DNA of 64,000 nucleotides from Marasmius tenuissimus (taxonomy: Eukaryota; Basidiomycota; Agaricomycetes; Agaricales; Marasmiaceae): positions 2,356,001 to 2,420,000 of the forward strand of contig JAQOTA010000069.1 in the NCBI GenBank assembly GCA_029532415.1, in the 5' to 3' direction. Made by a program: the position numbers and the translations under genes. The notes beneath the pieces were generated by a model. The model had not been told where the DNA came from, searched no databases, and saw only the letters and a list, made by a program, of their open reading frames with translations. Shown piece by piece: positions 59,901 to 64,000 of this stretch. Each line of letters starts with the position of its first letter. Position 1 is the first letter of the stretch.

Positions 59901-60925
59901 GCGGTACCTTGACGTCAACTGCAATCCTGGATACAGTCTTGCCAGGCCTATCACAAACCCCGTGATTGCAGTGGAAACATGGATCGTCCAACTCCAGGTT
60001 GGTCTGATCTACCGGCAATCATGGGCGCCTGGCGGGGGTCAAAAGGAGTTATATTTCTTAGCCACATGTGAGTTTTGATGTGATGTGATGATCATTCTAA
60101 CAGCGCACCTTTGAATTTGTCGAGAAATCATTCTAAACTCTCCACAAAACGTTTAGCGATCGGCGTGAGGCAATTAGTTGATTCGGGACACTCGTATAAG
60201 AGTAGGAATCCTAAGAAAAACAATAGAGTTTTAGCGATCTATCCTGGTCCCAAACAGGAGACCTCAAATTCGCTAAAAGGCAAGTTTGTGCGATAACCAA
60301 CTATGCCATGAACCCGTGACCATAATTGCCCAATACAAGCCCAAGCTCGATGCGTTTGCGGCGCCCGAGGCTCGAAAGAGAGGAAATATTATGTGCTATG
60401 TCAAGTGATATCAATGGAGTACAGTTGCATAGGTATCTCATCGATGAGCTCTAGCCTCTTTCCGACTGATTGGAGCTGTGGGAAGGAAGAACCTGGAAGC
60501 GGGATACACGCTCGGTGTAGGACACTTTTTATTAGAATTGTAGGTGCATCAGATGGCAGTGAGAATGCAGAGGGTTTCGGCGCTCGGAAGCATTCTATTG
60601 AAGGACGGCGGGGAAGGCCAGGGATCTCCAGCCTGGGTTACTGAGCGGCCGTGGGCTGAGGGTGCTAGAGGATGCTGGCAGAAAGACAAGTGGGTCTGTT
60701 CTGGGCTTGCATGGTGCCTTGAGCACATTGCAGGACATATCGGAGAGAAATAACACGAGTCTCAGCACGTTGTTGTGGGCAGTACAAAGCAAGACTAAGC
60801 AAGTGGCACCATATCGGCGCTTGTTTACCGTGCCGCTTGCGATGCTTCTTTGAAAACATTGACAATCGATCTCGCAATTGTCCCATATAAGAACAAATGC
60901 TTGATTATCCCGTTTCCCTGTCACC
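56939..60925. other. Long region without a resolvable gene
   Basis: Several protein-like scraps occur but do not link into a gene: plus strand near 57.5 kb (ARFRRLFELAEKALRA), 58.05 kb (MSGPDNPIVLTYGGSG), 59.13 kb (VYPKYLVPPADDFPNLLG) and minus strand 59.79-59.54 kb, an 85-codon frame (MPKAYSYSPYPSVGARL). The scraps between 57.4 and 59.3 kb lie in one orientation and could be remains of a single gene broken by many introns or mutations. From 59.8 to 60.9 kb I see nothing. Confidence 0.4.
59529..59542. repeat. Short telomere-like motif
   Basis: CCCTAACCCTAACC, two and a third units of the telomeric hexamer common in filamentous fungi. It is far too short to indicate a chromosome end. Confidence 0.6.
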
Positions 60926-63430
60926 ATGCTTCCCCCGGGTGCTGCTCCCCCAGCGATTCCTCGCTCCGCAGAGCTAGTCAAAGATCTATCACCGCCTTCA
61001 CCGCCCTCAACCCCTCGCCAATGGCTCTTGGATCCTGAGGACCAGCATGTTCAATATGCAAGTTACCCGGAGAATATATCCGAAGTAACACTCAAAAACA
61101 TTGTGCCAGCAAAAACATGGACTCCCCTACCCCTTCGCCCGTACATTTATCTGCCATATGTTCTCTTTCTGGTTCTTCTTGCAGTTGCGTTGGAGGTTGC
61201 ACTCCATGTCAGCCAGAAGAACAGCGGTTTTGAGGCACACGGCGATGCTGATACTCTCTCGAGACCGTCCGGAGTATGGCACTATATTTACACATTACCT
61301 CCAGTCGCTCTCGCCATGTTTGTGGTAGGCATGTGGGCCTGGACAGACATAGAAATAAAGAAGCTTCAGCCTTATGTCGACCTCGTTCAGGGCGATTCAC
61401 CTCCTCACCGTTCACTATTGCTAGATTACACGCGTCATCATACTTTACTGGTGTGGTGGCCAGCGTTGACCAACAAACACTACACAGTCTTTCTGGCCTC
61501 ACTACTCGCCATACTTTCGCTCGCATTTCAGCCTCTCGCAGCCGCGCTACTCAACGTGCGTGACATTTATTGGTCACTCCCGGTCATCACAACCACACCC
61601 AACACTCTCCTTGGCCTTGCTCCTGGTCTCTCCTCACCTCCTGCCAGCGCTATCCTGGACATCGACAGTCCCATCAGCGACATGACTGCCTTCCTCTCTG
61701 CTTCCGGTTTTGCCGCTGCCTTTGCCCTCAACTCCGACCTTCCAAACCCGCCGTTCGTGACTACCGACCCCACGTCTGCCGATCGCGATGGCTGGACAGT
61801 CATGGACGTTGCCTTCCCAAAGTCTCTTCCACGTAATAGTACTACAGTCACCATGAACGTCACGGCCCTCCGTACATCACCCAACTGCCGCAAGGTACAA
61901 GTCAGCATGACCCAACTCGCCGACAGCACCTGGAACAACACCATCGCGGATGAAGCCACAAATTGTGGGCTCACATGGAACGTTACCCGAACTGGACCGA
62001 ATTTGTTCGGTGCCAACGTTACGTTGTGCGCGAATGACACTATTCCCGCACCTACCGAGGATAACGCGGCTGGGAAGAGAGAGACAAATCCAGTTGTTTT
62101 TTGGTTCTTTACGTGTGTATCTTTCCTTCTTCTCCCCATCTGCTTGTGTGTTGACGAGAGTTTCTGAAACACGCAGATACGCCCCTTCCGCCCGCGCATC
62201 TGCGACTCTATGTAGACCCACTATCCAGCTATTTGATGTTACGGCCACACTCTCGCTCGTACCCAACTTCGATGTCGACTCCGACGTTCAATCATCGTTG
62301 GTTAAAGTGGTTACTCGGAACTCATTCGGTGCGAGGAGCCCGGCATATACCCAATTTGCCAGTAATCTGAGCGCTTTAGGTGGGTTTTATGACTCTCTCA
62401 AACATACACGTTGCCTAACACTCTTACTTTTGCCAGTCGATTCGACTACAAATTCAATAGCCGCATTCAATGGTCTTGATTGGGATCGGACGTTCACCCC
62501 AAATGCCTCGGCCGTACATGATAGGTTGCAAGGCGCGAGATTGGTTATGCCTGCGGCTATCTGGCGGAAGGCTACAGGTACGGTGGGAGTTGAAGGGGCT
62601 TTTGGTAGTGAAATGTGAGTGCGAGCCTTTGAGTGTCCGTGGCACAGAGTTGTTATTTCCGTCTTCATTTTTTGGTAGATTTGTGACTTTGAGCGACCGA
62701 GTATACGCATCGTATCTCTCATTACTCGCAAAGAGTTTGTATTTTGTTCCTTATCGGCAAGGACAAGCACAAGACGAATCGGTGGATCTCCTCGTCAAGA
62801 CGACCGTGAAGAGGTTGTTTTTGAGGTGTGTTACAGTCTATATTTCCATGCATGGATGATGCGAATGCTAAGCAACCCCGTAGTCCATTTTCAGCACACA
62901 CCTTGACAGCCCTCCTCCTCATCCTTGCTCTCCTCTCGTTGTTCATCCACCTCTCACACACCCACGCCCGTCAGAATCTCCGTCTACGACACTTGCCCGG
63001 CACAATCGCCTCAGCAGTCTCCATTGGCGGTCAAACAGGCACTTCCGCCTTACTTTCCGAGAAAGAAGCAACTAGCCGAGGCAGTGGAATGACAGATACA
63101 GAGTTGAAAGATGCATTGAGGGAGAGGAGATTCCGGATTGATCCTGCGACGATGAAAATCGTTATGGAAGGGGAGGAGGGGTATTCGTCTGCTACGTCGC
63201 CTAATTATAGGCAAGGGGAGTTTATGTGGATACCTGAGGCTGTTGAGAGGATCAAGAGGGGGAGTAGAAGGATGAGTGGGCTGTATGGAGGGAGGAGGGA
63301 GAGTAGGCTGATTGATATGGATGGGAGTCCTAGAAGCCCGCGAACCCCTAGGACGCCGAGGGGGGCAGAACCAGGACGGCCACCAAGGAGTGGGGAGGCG
63401 CAAAGGACCTTCAATGTTATCGCGCTGTAG
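60926..63430 (+). CDS. Large multi-pass membrane protein, DUF3433-like, about 753 aa
   Basis: Exons: 60926-62112, 62177-62379, 62437-62614, 62679-62825, 62884-63430; introns of 64, 57, 64 and 58 nt, GT-AG, all in phase. Start at MLPPGAAPPAIPRSAELV, preceded by a pyrimidine-rich leader. The N-terminal 65 residues are Pro-rich and cytosolic. TM segments lie at about 72-95 (YIYLPYVLFLVLLAVALEVA), 125-145 (LPPVALAMFVVGMWAW) and 190-213 (VFLASLLAILSLAFQPLAA). A roughly 180-residue, probably extracytoplasmic region with several N-x-S/T sites follows. A weak hydrophobic stretch (VFWFFTY) lies near 390 and a last TM at about 576-595 (LTALLLILALLSLFIHL), then a basic, Ser/Pro-rich tail with SPRTPRTP phosphorylation-like motifs. 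This layout resembles fungal DUF3433 proteins, though it is shorter than their usual two-copy form as I recall it. Function unknown. Confidence 0.78.
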
Positions 63431-63466
63431 GATATGGTACAACTATGATATTTAAATTTGTCTCGC

Positions 63467-63830
63467 TCACCAGTGATCACCGTGTCGTACTAACGGGTCG
63501 ACCTCTAAACTCACGAGGTTCGACAACCGCACTGATGAAACTTGATCATCGCACTCATAGGGATCACATAACCTCCTCAGACTACCGATAATGACTCAGC
63601 ATCAAACTTCCGTGGCCTCTAGTTTATGTTCCTAACTCTCGGGACTCGATTCTTGAGGTCTTTTTTGAGCTAAAACCCGCATTAAACCAGTGGTATGGTA
63701 CTTAAGTGGGTCAAAAAAATATTCGCACCTATCACCAGTGATCGCGTGCCGCACTATAGGATCGATATCTATAATCACGGGAATCGACATCCGCACTAAC
63801 AAAACTCGGCCTTCGCGCTGAAAAAAATCA
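63467..63830 (+). repeat. Direct repeat pair, about 95 bp each, 258 bp apart
   Basis: 63467-63560 and 63726-63830 share CACCAGTGATC, a CGTG-CG-ACTA block, GGTCGAC/GGATCGA, ATCACG or CTCACGAGG, TCGACA-CCGCACT and AAAACT, in order. The two copies are roughly three-quarters identical by eye. No coding frame. A third copy might lie beyond the window. Confidence 0.7.
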
Positions 63831-64000
63831 AATTCCTCTCATGAGAGGGTATATCTTCACCTGATATCCTCAAATAACCCGATACAAATTCTGAAATCTC
63901 TCGACGTCCAGCTCCCATTAAGGCAGGTGTTGTTTTGCGGTTGGTTTTCGTGGCAAGAGGCTAGGTTGAAAGTACTCGTGGTGTCAATTCAGTGCGAAGG

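Noticed and set aside
61567..62199. 210-codon minus-strand frame opposite the DUF3433-like gene
   Set aside because: Shadow of a long coding exon on the other strand; no motif of its own.
1..64000. Retrotransposon with reverse transcriptase, or a biosynthetic gene cluster
   Set aside because: No reverse transcriptase, integrase, protease, polyketide or peptide synthetase motifs were found in any frame.

Overview
This window looks like nuclear DNA of a basidiomycete fungus, most likely an Agaricomycete. The genes are broken by many short introns (46-102 nt, mostly 50-75) with ordinary GT-AG ends. The families recognised are typical of that group: Myb/SANT proteins, MYND-finger proteins, F-box proteins, a ricin-type lectin, and lineage-specific multi-pass membrane proteins. 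A Ceratobasidium/Rhizoctonia-like species is my guess from style only; nothing in the window proves the genus. I saw no rRNA, tRNA, CRISPR or bacterial-style operon structure. All gene models were spliced by eye from reading frames and intron phases.

Left part (1-13.4 kb): mostly unknown genes. These are a four-exon basic/acidic protein (4.9-5.8), a Ser/Pro-rich protein (6.7-7.6, minus), a single-repeat Myb protein with a coiled coil (8.3-9.7), a four-TM MARVEL-like membrane protein (11.2-12.2, minus) and a very acidic Trp/Asp-repeat protein (12.5-13.4).

Middle (13.4-37.5 kb): gene-poor and repeat-rich. It holds two MITE-like elements with terminal inverted repeats (15.7-16.1 and 34.6-34.8), a dispersed repeat rich in CTCAGAC, a diverged inverted repeat (24.4 / 29.5) and a direct-repeat pair (29.3 / 34.2). 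The genes here are a Myb pseudogene on the minus strand (20.2-20.9), an acidic disordered protein (25.9-27.0, minus), a RING-finger protein with a very long internal loop (27.8-28.6, minus), the intact two-repeat Myb paralogue (29.9-31.9) and an unknown conserved-looking gene (33.1-34.0).

Right part (37.5-64 kb): denser. In order: a multi-pass membrane protein with an apparent frameshift (37.5-39.0); a MYND-finger protein (39.0-41.1, minus) and its broken paralogue (43.6-45.6, minus); a nine-exon seven-TM protein (46.1-47.5); three F-box paralogues on the minus strand (47.9-49.4, 49.8-51.2, 55.5-56.9) around a secreted ricin-B-type lectin that uses a GC-AG intron (53.1-54.4, minus); and a large DUF3433-like membrane protein (60.9-63.4).

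There is no single pathway. The window shows local birth and decay of gene families. The most notable case is the Myb family: one copy appears to have lost the junction between its two Myb repeats by recombination at equivalent introns, leaving one chimeric repeat. Three apparent frameshifts fall at runs of C, so assembly error must be excluded before those genes are called pseudogenes.
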